This document shows, in pieces, positions 24,101 to 34,731 of a stretch of 64,000 nt of DNA. Location of the stretch: the NCBI RefSeq assembly GCF_932526225.1, contig NC_064034.1, positions 7,364,001 through 7,428,000 on the forward strand, given 5' to 3'. Every line of letters starts with the position of its first letter. Positions within the stretch are counted from its first letter, which is position 1. The notes beneath the pieces were generated by a model. The model did no database searches. It saw only the letters and a list, made by a program, of their open reading frames with translations, and had not been told where the DNA came from. Source of the stretch: Nematostella vectensis. Lineage: Eukaryota; Cnidaria; Anthozoa; Actiniaria; Edwardsiidae. The position numbers and the translations under genes are program-made.

Positions 24101-26261
24101 CTGTTTAAAAGTATTCGCTAGCAGTTAACACACATTCGAAAATCTTCAAGGAATATCAAGCGATCGGCATTCATTCCCCAAACTAATTCTTTGTCTAATA
24201 CAAGTCTTTGTCAAATAAATGGCTTCTCGCTGTTCCAGCTGTTATTAAGCCCTGGATCACACGTTACCGTTCGTCAAACCGTTTATTTTGCATCTGTTCG
24301 CGAACAGTCTATATGTTCGCGAATTTCGCGAACGTTGTCCCTATGTTCGTGAGCGGTACTGTACATGAAGCATGAGGAGTATACACAATATACATGAAGC
24401 ATGAGGAGTATACACAATATACATGAAGCATAAGTATACACAATATACATGAAGCATGAGTATACACAATATACATGAAGCATGAGGAGTATACACAATA
24501 TACATGAAGCATGAGGAGTATACACAATATACATGAAGCATGAGTATACACAATATACATGAAGGATGAGTATACACAATATACATGAAGGATGAGTATA
24601 CACAATATACATGAAGCATGAGGAGTATTCACAATATACATGAAGCATGAGGAGTATACAGAATATACATGAAGCATGAGGAGTATACACAATATACATG
24701 AAGCATGAGGAGTATACACAATATACATGAAGCATGAGGAGTATACACAATATACATGAAGCATGAGTATACACAATATATATATGAAGCATGAGTATTC
24801 AGAATATATATGAAGCATGAGTATTCAGAATATATATGAAGCATGAGTATTCAGAATATACATGAAGCATGAGTATACACAATATAATACATGAAGCATG
24901 AGTACACACAATATACATGAAGCATGAGTATACACAATATACATGAAGCTTAAGTAGTATCATCTTTTCAGTAGCTAGCACCATCAATGAGTATAATATT
25001 GTGAATGATTTTGCTTCATATATATTTTGAATGCTATATATATTATATATATATATATGAAGCAATAGCATTCAAAATATATATGAAGCATCATCATTTA
25101 CAATATTATACTTATTGATGGTGCTAGCTACTGAAAAGATGGGGTGAAAATGTACAACTAGATATGGCCTGGTTGTGCTGCTGAGCTGTCAAACCAGCTT
25201 ATGTGCGCGCTCAGTAGTGGGTGGAGCTGTAGATGAGTGTACATAACTGGCTGCGAGACTCACCGACTTGGAACTGTTGTACATGCTCCTCATCCTCCAT
25301 TTCCTGTCTTCCCTCTGTTGTTGATGATAATGACTTGTCACCTTTTATTGACTAGAAATAAAAATAAATGCCTAGCTTTAGAGCTTTTTTCAGGAACCTA
25401 CAAAACAGACTGTGAAAAAACCTGTGGAATACAATATTTCCGGATGTTCAGCATTAATCAAGACCATGTCAGTCAGATAGTAGATATTTTTGTTGCATAC
25501 TTACAATATTTCCCAAATAGAGTGGTTTTCAAAAACCTGTGAAATACTATTTAGTTTATTTAGTACTGGCTTGACTATTATACGTTAACAATAACATTTT
25601 GTTGCACAGGATCTTCAAAACCACTCTAACTAAAATAGTGGCCAATGTAGCATGTTACACACTGTTTTTAAGGAGTGGAGGGAGGGGGATTCTGCCAGCC
25701 CCTTTTGAAATTTACTTAATTGATTACTTTATTCCTAATATGGTACAGTGCTATACAAACCTCTCTGTACTTCTGCAAGTAGAGTTTGAGTGGTTCAACG
25801 TAGTTATCAAAGCCGAGTGTTTGCATTGCAAACAATATATCTTCACCATTGATTGTCTTTCTCTTTTCCTGGTGGCACCGCTCACTTGCTCTGGAGATTT
25901 GGTCAAGGATTCTCAGCATACAGTGTAAAGGCAGGTTTTTTTTTTCAATATCAGTTATGTATTTCATTTAGCAGCTCTAGATCTATGTCATCAATCACCA
26001 CTGCACCGTTAGATCTGACGTCCAATTTAAGTATCACCTCTAGATCAGACAAAGAATTTGGTGACGCAACAAACCTTAGCCTTGATATTCCCAGAGCTCT
26101 ACAAAGTTAACTGTATTAGTTAACTAGTACTGTAAACTTTAAATTCTTGATCATATTTAGTGAATTTCTTGTCCTAATTGGGATTAACATTTTGGTTTAC
26201 TAACCGCTGTTTACGCAACCAAATCAGCTATGCTGTAATTCCTACTGTGTTTAAATAAATA

Positions 26262-26359
<98 letters not shown>

Positions 26360-29300
26360 CATCATCACTGACAGCCAGTTATAATAATTAACTGATGCTT
26401 TGTGATGTAACAATTTGCTATTCAAATTGCTGAATAATAATAATAATTATGATGATTAAAGTACAGTAATAATGCAAAGGATACTCGCTAGTTATGAAGC
26501 TAATAAATTCTGATACACACTCTTGTACACATTCCTTGGCGTCTTTAGCAATCTGTGGATTTAACAGATGTTTGATAACTATTTACACAATAGACCTATA
26601 AAGCAATCACAGTAATGCATTTTGTATTCATTCACCGGAAAATTTCTTTCCTAACAATTTTTTTTCAAACATGCATGTTTTGTTGAGAATTTTGTCATTT
26701 TCTTGCACTGTAAATAGCTGAAATTAATTGTACAAATATTCAAAAGAGTAGCCTATCAGTGAATAAGTAACAAGTTCCCTCTAAAATATGAATGCCTGCA
26801 ATAAAAACTAGGAGAAAACTAGCACTTTTATTAAGTAACACAGCATTTTAGGTACTGTATCACTTGTTTTTAAGTACTGTACAGTATCTTTGGCCTTTTG
26901 GTAGCATAAGTTAAACAGTAGGTACAAACCTTGCCAGTCTTAGGTATTGATTTTTTCATTATCCTAGCCACATTTGCAATGGGAAGAAAACGATCCTGAA
27001 ATAAAAAAGATGTAATAAATATAAGTAAAGTGAATACAGCAGTTGGACTTTTTTACATCACCTTTTCTCTCGAATCAAAACAATCAATACCTACTTAAAA
27101 CACATAAGTGTAATTCTGTAGAAAATGGATGCATATCAGGTAAAAAAATATATCACAATGTCTTCATGCCATTTCTGACAACCTATGTTTATGATAGGCA
27201 TTTAGCAGGAAATAAAGACCATTTTCTGATGTAATCTAGGCAACCATAGGGGTACACATACACATACACGTACACATAATCCTTCCGTGACAAAAGTTTT
27301 CAACCTTTTTCAGAGGCTAGTCATGCACCTTAACTAACCTGTTCTCTTAAAACTTCTTCTCTTGATTCCTTATCGTCTCCATCTAAATCCCCTACTGCTC
27401 CCTCTTCTAGAAAACAACCACAACAGAAACCTTAGATGTGGATGGACTATAAAGATTAACTCTTCTAGAAAACAACCACAACAGAAACCTTAGATGTGGA
27501 AAGACTCTAAAAAGTGACCTCCTCTAGAAAACAACCACAACCTTCCCAAACCTTATGTGTACAGTAAAGGTGAAGAGCTATTTCATGGTTAGTGATCAGT
27601 TAAAATTTAGGATTGTGATTTGTGAAAATGGTGAAACTGAAGGCTGTGATTCATGATAGCTGCCTCATTCATTATCCATGATTTTTACTGCCATGATTCT
27701 CGATTTTCAACTTTGTCATTTTCTGATGCTGTACAATTTAACCAATTGCAATCACAAAAATTTCATGGTCAATAAATTCATGATCTATGATTTTTAGTGC
27801 CATGATTCACGATTTTCAACTTGGTGCTTTTCTTATAATGTACAATTTAAAATTGTCCATGAACGCCTGAAAAATAGATCTATAATTTGTGATCAGTATC
27901 CTCTCTTCATCCTGACCTATTCTGACATGCTGAAGGCTTAATAGAGTGATCTCCTCTTTAAAACAACCACAAACTAGACCTTAACATGTGGACTGACTCT
28001 ACAGAGCGACCCTCTCTGAAAAACAACCACAAACCAAACCTTAACATGTGGACTGACTCTACAGAGCTACCCTCTCTCAAAAACAACCACAAACCAAACC
28101 TTTTAAAAAGGACTGACTCTACAGAGAAACCCAACACAGCCTAAACATTTACATGTGGACAGGCTAATACAGGGCAGTGGGCAAACTCTAAAGGGCAACC
28201 AACCACAGCCCAAACCTCACATGTGGGCGGCCTCTACAGAGTGACCTCCCCTGGAAAAAAAACACAAGGATTCTATGGAGCATCCAAACACAAACCCTAA
28301 AAGAGAACACAGAATTTACAGTAGCCTCACATTTAACATTGTACAAATCACTTAGATTTTGAGATCCGATAACAATTTTAGATATGTTATATAAAAATTT
28401 CGTGATATTTCTGCCAGCTCCCAAATGATCTTGATTGCCAGTTGGTTTTAGCAGGAGAAATATTCTGCTCAGTTATTCAGGCTACTGTACATTGAGAGGG
28501 TGTTTTTAATGTTTGATGTGTCAAACTGATTAATACTGCAGTGGTACACTGAGAGTTCAATCAAAAGATATGGTCTAAGCCTCCTGGGCAAACCTTTCCT
28601 CGGATGGCATTTCATTATGATAAGTCAATCATATAGGTAATCCTGCTGACTTGATAAAAGATGTCAGCTAGAGATTTCAAAGTAAGCAGGAATGTGTTTT
28701 GAGTTAACATTCCCAAAACTACAACTTCTTACTTGTACTTCTCTTCTCTATTTGGATGAAGACAATGAGACAATGGAGAGGTAATACTGTAAAATCAAGG
28801 TTTGCTCAAACATGTGTAATAAATTAAAGCCACAAAAAAATTATATTAGAAATGTGTGCCTCCTAAACAATGAAAAAAAAAAATGTAGGGTACATAGGAT
28901 CCCTTTTTGTATGTTTTTTCTCAGGTAAACTGTGTTCAAATCTAGCCTGGTGATATGGTACCTACCATATCACCAAGCTATCTTAAGATAAAAACTAAGG
29001 ACTCTAATTCTAAATATGCTGTCAGTAGAAGAAACAATTTTTAAAATGGTTAAAAATAATTGCAATTGGACACTAGGGAGGCAATCAACACAAGTGTCAT
29101 GCAATAAAAAAACAATGTTTAACATTTCAACTACCATTTACTTTAAGTGTTTATGCAATGGGTAATGAAAATAAACTTAACAAAACATAGTGTTTTCTAA
29201 ATAATTATTTCTGGCACGCAGATAAAAACTTTAGATCCGTAGCTTAACTAATTAATTTGGACTCTGGCATAGTGAAAATTTTATGCTACCGCTCCAGCAC

Positions 29301-32300
29301 TTTTATTTTCTGAATCAAAACATAAAAATAGGTAAAAATAGGTTGAAGGCAACAAATATCATTTTACACAAAGTCTACCATTATATAAAAAGTTCCCTGA
29401 ACATATGCCTAGAAAAATACATAGATAATTTCTCCTAAAAATTCAACTACATGTGAATTCTAAGTGATTTATAATTCTGACAAGTTACTGGAGGATAGAA
29501 ATTCACTAAGAGGAAGTATGTTATCATACTAGTTACAACTTTTATATCATTCTGTAAGGAATTAACAGCACTTCATATATAACATTTCTAAGGGTATTTT
29601 CCTATGAACTCTGTAGATTTTGGTGGATAAGTGATTTAGATTGAAACATCACAAATAATACCCTCACAAGGGGAGAAAGCAGTCTAAATCAACTTAGAGC
29701 AGAGATATTTCATAGGCTGAAAGAACAAAATGATTTTAACTTCCTTTTATTGGGGATTTCATTGCTTTGATTGGAAAAGTTAGAAAATTTATCTTTCTAT
29801 TGGGCCAAAGGGGTGGAATCCTTTTATATTGTCAATCTTAAAGAACAAGAAGCTATTAACAATGATTGGAAGTATAAAAACTTTACAGGGACTATTGGTA
29901 GGCCAGACAAACTCATCTATAACCCCAGCCAATCATAAAGAAACCCTAAGCACCTTCTAAATCTAGCTTCTTCAATAAATTCCACTATTCTCTAAAACTC
30001 CAACAAACTGTGTCAACCAACCTTTTGGGAATGAAAGCTGGTTGAATTGAGGAATAAACCCAGTATCATAGCCCAGTGGAGGATATTGCATTCCATATCC
30101 CATGTTCATATTCATGTCTCTTGTCATGTGTATAATCTTCATATAGCCTAGAACTCCTAATAAATGGCTGCCTAATTAGTGGATAATTCTTTCAGGGGCC
30201 CCTTGTTAGAGTATGTTTTTAATGATAAGCTTTTATTAGGACAATGAAAAAAGGACTTCTGATTGGCCAATCTGTTGAAAATTTATGTTGGAGCAATGGA
30301 CCACTCTTTATCTTCAACTGCCCCATGCATTATTGAGCATGGCTGGTTAGAAAACGACACACAGGCATATATTCAAGAAAACATTGGTTGGACAAAAGTA
30401 ACCTGAAAATAATATTTGTCTATAAAAATAATTTTTGTCTATGGATAAATCTTGAAAAATAAAGAATAAGGTGATATTTTTCCTATGGTTTAGCTGATAA
30501 CAGTTTTCAACTAGTGTAGCAAAACAAATGATAGTTAAATATTAATGCTCTATGCTGAGCATTAATGGGGGGTAATCAAAAATTTATAAGCTCAGGTAGA
30601 AAAAACTAAATCAGTTTTTTATCCAAGCTGTTGCTAAATCAAAGTGGAATATGCAATTTCATTGAAACTATAATATTATAATAAGATTCCCTTTGTGGGT
30701 ATATAAAGAAAGATGGGTTAACAGATTATCAACATAGAACTTACATAGAACTTATATTCAATTTTGATTTGTCACTTTGATACATCACATAAAACTTACA
30801 AAAGAATTTTGGGATGTAAAAAAAAAGGAAACACTCCATTCACCAGCTTTCTTTGATTTAAAGTGAAACAAGAACACTGTCTACCTACTCCCTAGGGGGG
30901 CATAATGGGGGAAGGGGAGCGCAAACCACAGCAAACTCTCAAATAAGGTAACTGAGGTTACTAAGGTTACTGTACCTGTGCAGAAGTTTCAAATTGAAAG
31001 CACAAAATAGTGAGTGCTATAGGGATTATAAATGTATGTTGCAAAAATATTGGACCTTTACTTCAGGAAAATTTTTTCCATTTCTCTTATCCATTCCAAC
31101 AAAATTTCCCCATGAAAATTCACAACCTGTGTGTGATTCATGATTATTGTTAAATCCCATTCCATGAGGAACATTTATATAATTCATGTTTTTTTATCAG
31201 AATGTGAAACAGACCATAGTTGACCGGGGGTCCTTTGTCCTTACCATGAGGTAGGGTATGTTTACAAATAGATACAGTAACCATCACTATACATGACTCT
31301 AATAGTAGACAAGTTTATGAATACAATTACACAGAGTAAAAAGGAGCTACATCCTCAGAATACCAGGGTTTACTCAACATTACCCCTAACAGGAGGCAAC
31401 AGCTAGTCTGATGAATGGCTCATGGTTCTTTTACTCATCTGCCTGGGATATTTAAAAGATAATAGATTCTTCCCTTGTGGTAGCAAAATGATATCTCAGT
31501 GCAAAAAGAAAAGCAATGACAAAAATGGCTTCTTAAGTCTTCTTCACTACATTGTGATTGAGCAACACCTGACAATCATAGGGCCTTTCCCCACTCACTG
31601 TGCATTTAAGTCTTACCTACTAGGGCCAGATGACATTGCAACTATTTGTTAGGGTATAAACAATTGAGAGATGGGCATAGAGAATTTGCCAAGGGGTATT
31701 AAAAAAAGACACCATTACAAAAAGTTTAAGATTTGGTGATTCTTCAATATAAAAAGAACATTTCTTTTGTAGTCCAGGGGTGCAATTCACCCTTTGTGCC
31801 CACCCCTTGCACTGAATGTACCATTTGTGCCCACCCCTTGCACTGAATGTACCCTTTGTGCCCACCCCTTGCACTGAATGTACCCTTTGTGCCCACCCCT
31901 TGCACTGAATGTACCCTTTGTGCCCACCCCTTGCACTGAATGTACCCTTTGTGCCCACCCCTTGCACTGAATGTACCCTTTGTGCCCACCCCTTGCACTG
32001 AATGTACCCTTTGTGTGGAGCATGGACTGGATTAGTCATAACAAATTTATACTCATTCAAATCTAAATAGTTCCCTTAAAGCAGGGTTCCACATCAATAA
32101 AAAATAAATACAATAATGAGTAAAATTATTTTCCTAGTAGGGATGTACTCCTTATATCTAATTGGTAGCTGACCAATTAGAATAAACCATAATAAATTTG
32201 TGATACAGACCTCAATTTTGCTAATGCCAATAAAATTACATTCACAAAATAAAATAAGTATCTTACCATCCGCTGGGCTGTCATGTTGTATCACGTATTG

Positions 32301-32639
32301 TGGTGCTAAACCAGCTGCGAGTCCATATTCCGCCGGTATAGCGGTGACAAGGCCGCCACCACCATCTTCAGCTCTCACTCCATCCCCTGAAGACACAGCC
32401 ACTGCGACTTGTACTGCGGTCGCGCTAGAAATGCTCAGCCCGCCTTGATTCCCATCGCTTTGCTCTGGATGACTTTCTATCACTTGTGGTACAGTACCTA
32501 TCGCTACTTCAGTGCCATTGGCCACTGGTCCAGCTTGGGTGTAAATGGGCAATGCAGTTGGCGCGAAATTAGGTCCCTGTGTGTCTTGGACGCTCGTATT
32601 CAGCCTTTCTGCCTCTCTTTCCTCTACGGCCGATTCCAT
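18186..32639 (-). CDS. NFYB: NF-YB, histone-fold subunit of the CCAAT-binding factor NF-Y (8 exons, 297 aa)
   Basis: Exons in transcript order: 32639-32267, 27406-27339, 26995-26930, 26552-26485, 25890-25761, 25351-25264, 18714-18641, 18212-18186. All have GT/AG junctions and matching phases, giving 297 aa and a TAG stop. Residues ~148-235 are the conserved H2B-like core: '[18 protein letters not shown]', '[19 protein letters not shown]', '[19 protein letters not shown]', '[20 protein letters not shown]'. With NF-YC and NF-YA this subunit binds CCAAT boxes in the nucleus. The ~147-residue N-terminal region (Ala/Val/Gly-rich, then acidic) is much longer than in vertebrate NF-YB (~207 aa in total). 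The C-terminus carries the usual T/Q/Y-rich activation-type tail. The start was chosen at the first ATG of the open frame. Intron 6 (6.5 kb) contains the satellite and nested transposons. Confidence 0.95.
18720..19801. repeat. 26/29-bp satellite array (left block), touching the NF-YB exon 7 acceptor
   Basis: About 40 units of 26 bp (core ATACACAATATACATGAAGC plus ATGAGT), or 29 bp with an extra GAG. On the - strand the last unit merges into the working acceptor CTCCTCAG of NF-YB exon 7: the unit's CTCCTCATG..TCATG aligns with CTCCTCAGGTCACATG, which runs into the exon. The array is interrupted at 19800-24363 by a transposon and continues to 24957. Confidence 0.95.
20300..21178. repeat. ~125-bp repeat units in two opposing orientations inside the TA-flanked transposon
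   Basis: Units contain ATCTTCGAAGAATATCAAGCGATCGGCATTCC, given here by its parts: ATCTTCGAAGAATATCAAGC then GATCGGCATTCC, followed by CTCCTCAAACTAATTCTCC, a CAAATAATGGCTTCCCGC segment and a CGCTAGCAG segment. Up to about 20620 they run in reverse orientation, and after it in forward orientation. More forward units lie on the other side of the inner transposon (23900-24240). Confidence 0.85.
21179..23893 (+). mobile_element. Intact IS3EU-like DNA transposon (2715 bp), 6-bp TSD
   Basis: Begins TACGGAGCCCGGGAAGGG and ends with its inverse. The inverted repeat is nearly perfect for about 120 bp. It is flanked by GTATTC at 21173-21178 and 23894-23899, and removal restores the host repeat unit (GATCGGTATTCCCTCC). 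Inside each TIR is an array of TTTTTTTCGTGAGTTTTA units, ~17 copies on the left (21270-21620) and ~7 inverted on the right (23650-23790). A 6-bp duplication with TAC/GTA ends fits the IS3EU superfamily as I recall it. Confidence 0.85.
21691..22872 (+). CDS. Integrase-core (rve, DDE) transposase of the IS3EU-like element, 393 aa
   Basis: One uninterrupted exon starting at ATG 21691. Residues ~8-52 form a helix-turn-helix-like N-terminus ('CKEISSCLL...[10 protein letters not shown]'). Residues ~62-118 resemble the HTH_21 segment of IS3 OrfB ('[11 protein letters not shown]'). The RNase-H-fold catalytic core follows, with candidate catalytic D137 ('FFWHLDGYD'), D196 ('[10 protein letters not shown]') and E237 ('[12 protein letters not shown]'); 'CIDGYSRRI' is the typical rve strand. 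Spacing is D-58-D-40-E. The C-terminal ~130 residues are probably DNA-binding or structural. An intact frame, intact TIRs and an intact TSD suggest recent mobility. It should cut and paste its own element. I cannot rule out a related rve superfamily. Confidence 0.88.
   Translation: MAAALRNLRDGFIKEYFHMGFSCKEISSCLLFDHGIQLSERQIKRILAKQSLGRRRFSDFDDIIKTIEDELKGSGSIVGYRTMWQKLIVDHHLSVSKEFVRNALLILDPDGVERRSRNRLRRRQYHAKGANFFWHLDGYDKLKPYGFCIHGCIDGYSRRIMWLEVGRTNNHPGVVASYFLDCVESVGGTARIVRGDMGTENGRVAAIQRFLQDEAEDSWSGEKSFLYGRSVSNQRIEAWWGQLRKGSSEWWIQHFKDLRDRGLFCDADAVHVECLKFCYMGVLQRELQSVARRWNIHRIRPSTRSNISPPGRPCFLYHYPEMTGGQECRFNVDADDLDVARELCCHDLPQNSSPDFTELAELIMREEGLRMPENGNDARALYLTLIHEIERIM
24362..24957. repeat. 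26/29-bp satellite array (right block)
   Basis: Continuation of the array from 18720-19801 in the same orientation. The last units (24780-24860) become GAATATATATGAAGCATGAGTATTC, given as GAATATATATGAAGC followed by ATGAGTATTC, which approaches the arm sequence of the palindrome just beyond. Confidence 0.95.
24961..25141. mobile_element. Palindromic foldback/MITE of 181 bp
   Basis: The two arms (~75 bp each) start CATCTTTTCAGTAGCTAGCA and are inverted about an AT-rich centre near 25045. The arms contain ATATATGAAGCA, also found in the adjoining satellite units. It lies within NF-YB intron 6, 123 bp upstream of exon 6's coordinates on the + strand. Confidence 0.75.
26262..26360. repeat. (ATT)n microsatellite
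   Basis: About 33 perfect ATT repeats in the NF-YB intron between exons 4 and 5. Confidence 0.97.
27393..28255 (-). repeat. ~57-60-bp repeat family carrying the NF-YB exon 2 acceptor tract
   Basis: On the - strand the working acceptor reads GGTTGTTTTCTAG followed by the exon (27406 downwards). Copies of this tract, each followed by an AGAG/AGGAGG-like exon start and preceded by a CACATCTAAGGTTT-like block, recur at about 27460 and 27520. After a gap (27560-27940) more diverged copies lie at about 27965, 28025, 28085, 28190 and 28250. The two nearest copies keep TTTTCTAG. Confidence 0.75.
28256..31788. other. NF-YB intron 1: no gene or long repeat seen
   Basis: AT-rich sequence without convincing coding potential. 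One perfect short palindrome (TGGTGATATGGTA, 2-nt spacer, inverse) lies at 28948-28975. Confidence 0.6.
31789..32015. repeat. 31-bp minisatellite, about 7 copies
   Basis: The unit contains ACCCTTTGTGCCCACCCC and TTGCACTGAATGT. Copies are almost identical, with one C-to-A variant in the first, which suggests recent expansion. It lies in NF-YB intron 1, 250 bp from exon 1, and shows no link to the exon. Confidence 0.95.
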
Positions 32640-33811
32640 GTCGGCAAACAATCAGACTCCTAGACATTTCAAAAAGGAATAGAAAATAGTTATACTATTG
32701 ATTAACTTTTAAATTAACTTCTTCTTCTAGTCGATGAATGGTGAATCAAGGCACCTACATAGCGAAAAACAGCGACTCAAACAGGGTTTTAAAGCGAGAA
32801 AAGCGAAAAGCTTCAATGGCGTTTGCCGCTTGATCAACTTAGTGAAGTAAATATAAAAGAGCGAACCGGATAAACGCATAAATGCCCGCCTAAATTTCCC
32901 CAAAGAACAAGATCTCTTGAGCTAAGTTGCAATTGGTGGAGGGCGTGAAGGTAAAACAAACCTTTCTCGATTTTTAGTTGGCTAACCGGTGTTTCGTTTG
33001 AGTTGGAACAGCCAACGAAAACGCGAGTTGTAAATCGAACGCCACTGGCTGCTCGACACTCTTCTTCACCACTCACAAACGAGCTGGAATACACAGCTTG
33101 CACGCACATACTTCATACGTCAATCATCCTTCAAGTTTGTCATTTTCAACCAATCACAAGCTATAAAAATGTTATTTTGTTTATATTAGCCAATTGGAAC
33201 GCCGCCTGAAATTCAATTAAATTCAGAGCAGTGAATATTTAACAGCTGGCTTTTTCTTTTGTCTCAATAAAATGGGATAAAGGATACGGAATATTTCTTG
33301 CCTCAATGAATAATTTTTAAGTAAAAATGAGTCGAATGTTATCTTTTTTTCATCTAGTAAAAAGACAACGAGTTTTTGCGGTTCTGTGAAGCTCAACATA
33401 TCGATAAAGGCTTGAACCATTTCCCAACATGTTATTAATTATGCACGAGGCGCATACGGCTCAAGTCATCTTTCCTTTTCTATAATAGTAATATTCGTCC
33501 GTTCAACACTCCGTCAATTAAAAAAAAAGACAAATTTGTTAAATTTACTTTCCTATTCTGAGCCTTCTTATTTTCAGAAAAAAAAATCACAACAACACAA
33601 CGCCACGCTTACCAAAGTTTTATTAGAGCTGCATGTTTTATTATCACAGTTTAGTTGATGAAACTAAAAATGACCATCGAGCCCTAAGCAACTCAAAACT
33701 CGGACCAAAATCGATTTCTTCGGGTATTTTTACCCGTTACCTGTTTCACGTCAAGCAGTTTTCTGTAATAATTATTTTCCCCTCAAAACTCCTTGGAAAA
33801 GGTAAAATTAT
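32640..33811 (-). promoter_or_regulatory. NF-YB upstream region with CCAAT motifs
   Basis: No coding sequence is recognised between the NF-YB ATG and the element beginning at 33812. CCAAT cores occur at 32932-32936 (- strand), 33150-33154 (+ strand, AACCAATCA context) and 33190-33196 (palindromic CCAATTGG). NF-Y binds CCAAT, so self-regulation is possible. This rests on motif presence only; the transcription start is not visible. Confidence 0.35.
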
Positions 33812-34035
33812 CGCTGTATCTACTTGCACGGCTTCCGGTAAAGGAGGAAAAAAACCTAGCTGCACGGCTGTCTGCAGTTTTCTCGATTTTTAGCCTAAAT
33901 AACAAGTTTCTGGCTTTAAAACACTTCCACGATTATTTAGAACAGCCAAGCGACGATTTTTAGCCTGAAAAGCTATGCAACAAGCGGCCCGCAAATGCTC
34001 GGCAAAGTATGAACGAAGCGTGGAGTTCGACATTT
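33812..34035. repeat. Left terminal inverted repeat of the 6.6-kb element
   Basis: Pairs with 40180-40404 in reverse complement, with about 10-15% mismatch by eye. It carries landmarks GCACGGCTTCCGGTAAAGG, TCGATTTTTAGCCTAAATAA and GAACGAAGCGTGGAGTTCGA. Confidence 0.85.
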
Positions 34036-34047
34036 ATGCATCGTTCA

Positions 34048-34715
34048 TTATTTGCCGAGCACCTCGAACACCTCGCTCCCGAACTCTTCGCGAATTTCTC
34101 GCAGCCTCTTTTTCATCTTTTCACGTGTCTCCAGAGATTTTCTCGGGGTCCCTTTCTTGCTTTTTTTCTCACGCGATGCGAGGCCGTGTCGAGCTCTGAT
34201 ATTGGCCTTGAGCGCGTAGTATCTCTCTTGTTCCCGAAGTATTAGCTGAAACTCTTCGTCTGAGATATGCCCGTCTTGCAGAGCCTTAGAGACCAGCTCG
34301 CTGATCGAGTTTTTCTTACTCTCCGATAAAACCATCGTATCTTCGTGTTTAGCCACCTTGCTCGTAAGACTCCTAGAGACTATCCCTGCGCCTACGCCTA
34401 CGCCCACGACACCGACCAGCCTAGCGTCCCCTGCCAGCGGACCGCCGATCAGAACCCTATCCCACTCAAAGAGACCCCTACCCCGGCGCTGGAAAGCGCC
34501 CCTGCAGCGATGCCGGATGCCACAGACACAGCATGGGTAACGGCAAAAGCGCGCTTATACTTTTTCCGCACCTGTCGATGATGCGTTATCTCGTTGTCTA
34601 GAACCGCCTGAGTGTCACATATTTTCTGGAGTCGGAAGCTTTGCACGTCGCCGCCGCTGTGCATACTGGGAAGCGAGGGGTATATGGCACCACCGCTAAC
34701 GTCGCTGTTTGCCAT
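34048..34715 (-). pseudogene. Virus-like block: broken gene with coiled-coil-like C-terminus
   Basis: Two abutting open frames, 34715-34449 (starts ATG, 'MANSDVSGGAIYPSLPS') and 34407-34048, lie in different frames and match consecutive parts of one protein family. The first ends in a Gly/Ala-rich hydrophobic stretch. The second has a charged helical region ('ISDEEFQLILREQERYYALK'). A frame break between them implies decay. The family is common in cnidarian genomes but has no assigned function that I know of. Confidence 0.6.
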
Positions 34716-34731
34716 GTTTGTTACGTCGGAG

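Larger units (their letters stand above)
19802..24361. mobile_element. TA-flanked DNA transposon (Tc1/mariner-type ends) inserted in the satellite; itself interrupted
   Basis: Termini are CAGTACCGCTCWCGAACAT at the left and its inverse at the right, flanked by TA on both sides (19800-19801, 24362-24363). Removing the element and one TA restores the satellite unit exactly. Subterminal regions are rich in TTCGCGAA motifs. Without the inner insertion (21179-23893 plus its 6-bp duplication) it is about 1.84 kb with no coding capacity. TA duplication and CAGT ends fit a non-autonomous Tc1/mariner-like element. Confidence 0.9.

Noticed and set aside
26228-26425. Poly-Ile protein
   Set aside because: Translation of the (ATT)n microsatellite.
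31620-32060. Repeated Gly/His/Lys-rich protein on the - strand
   Set aside because: Translation of the 31-bp intronic minisatellite.
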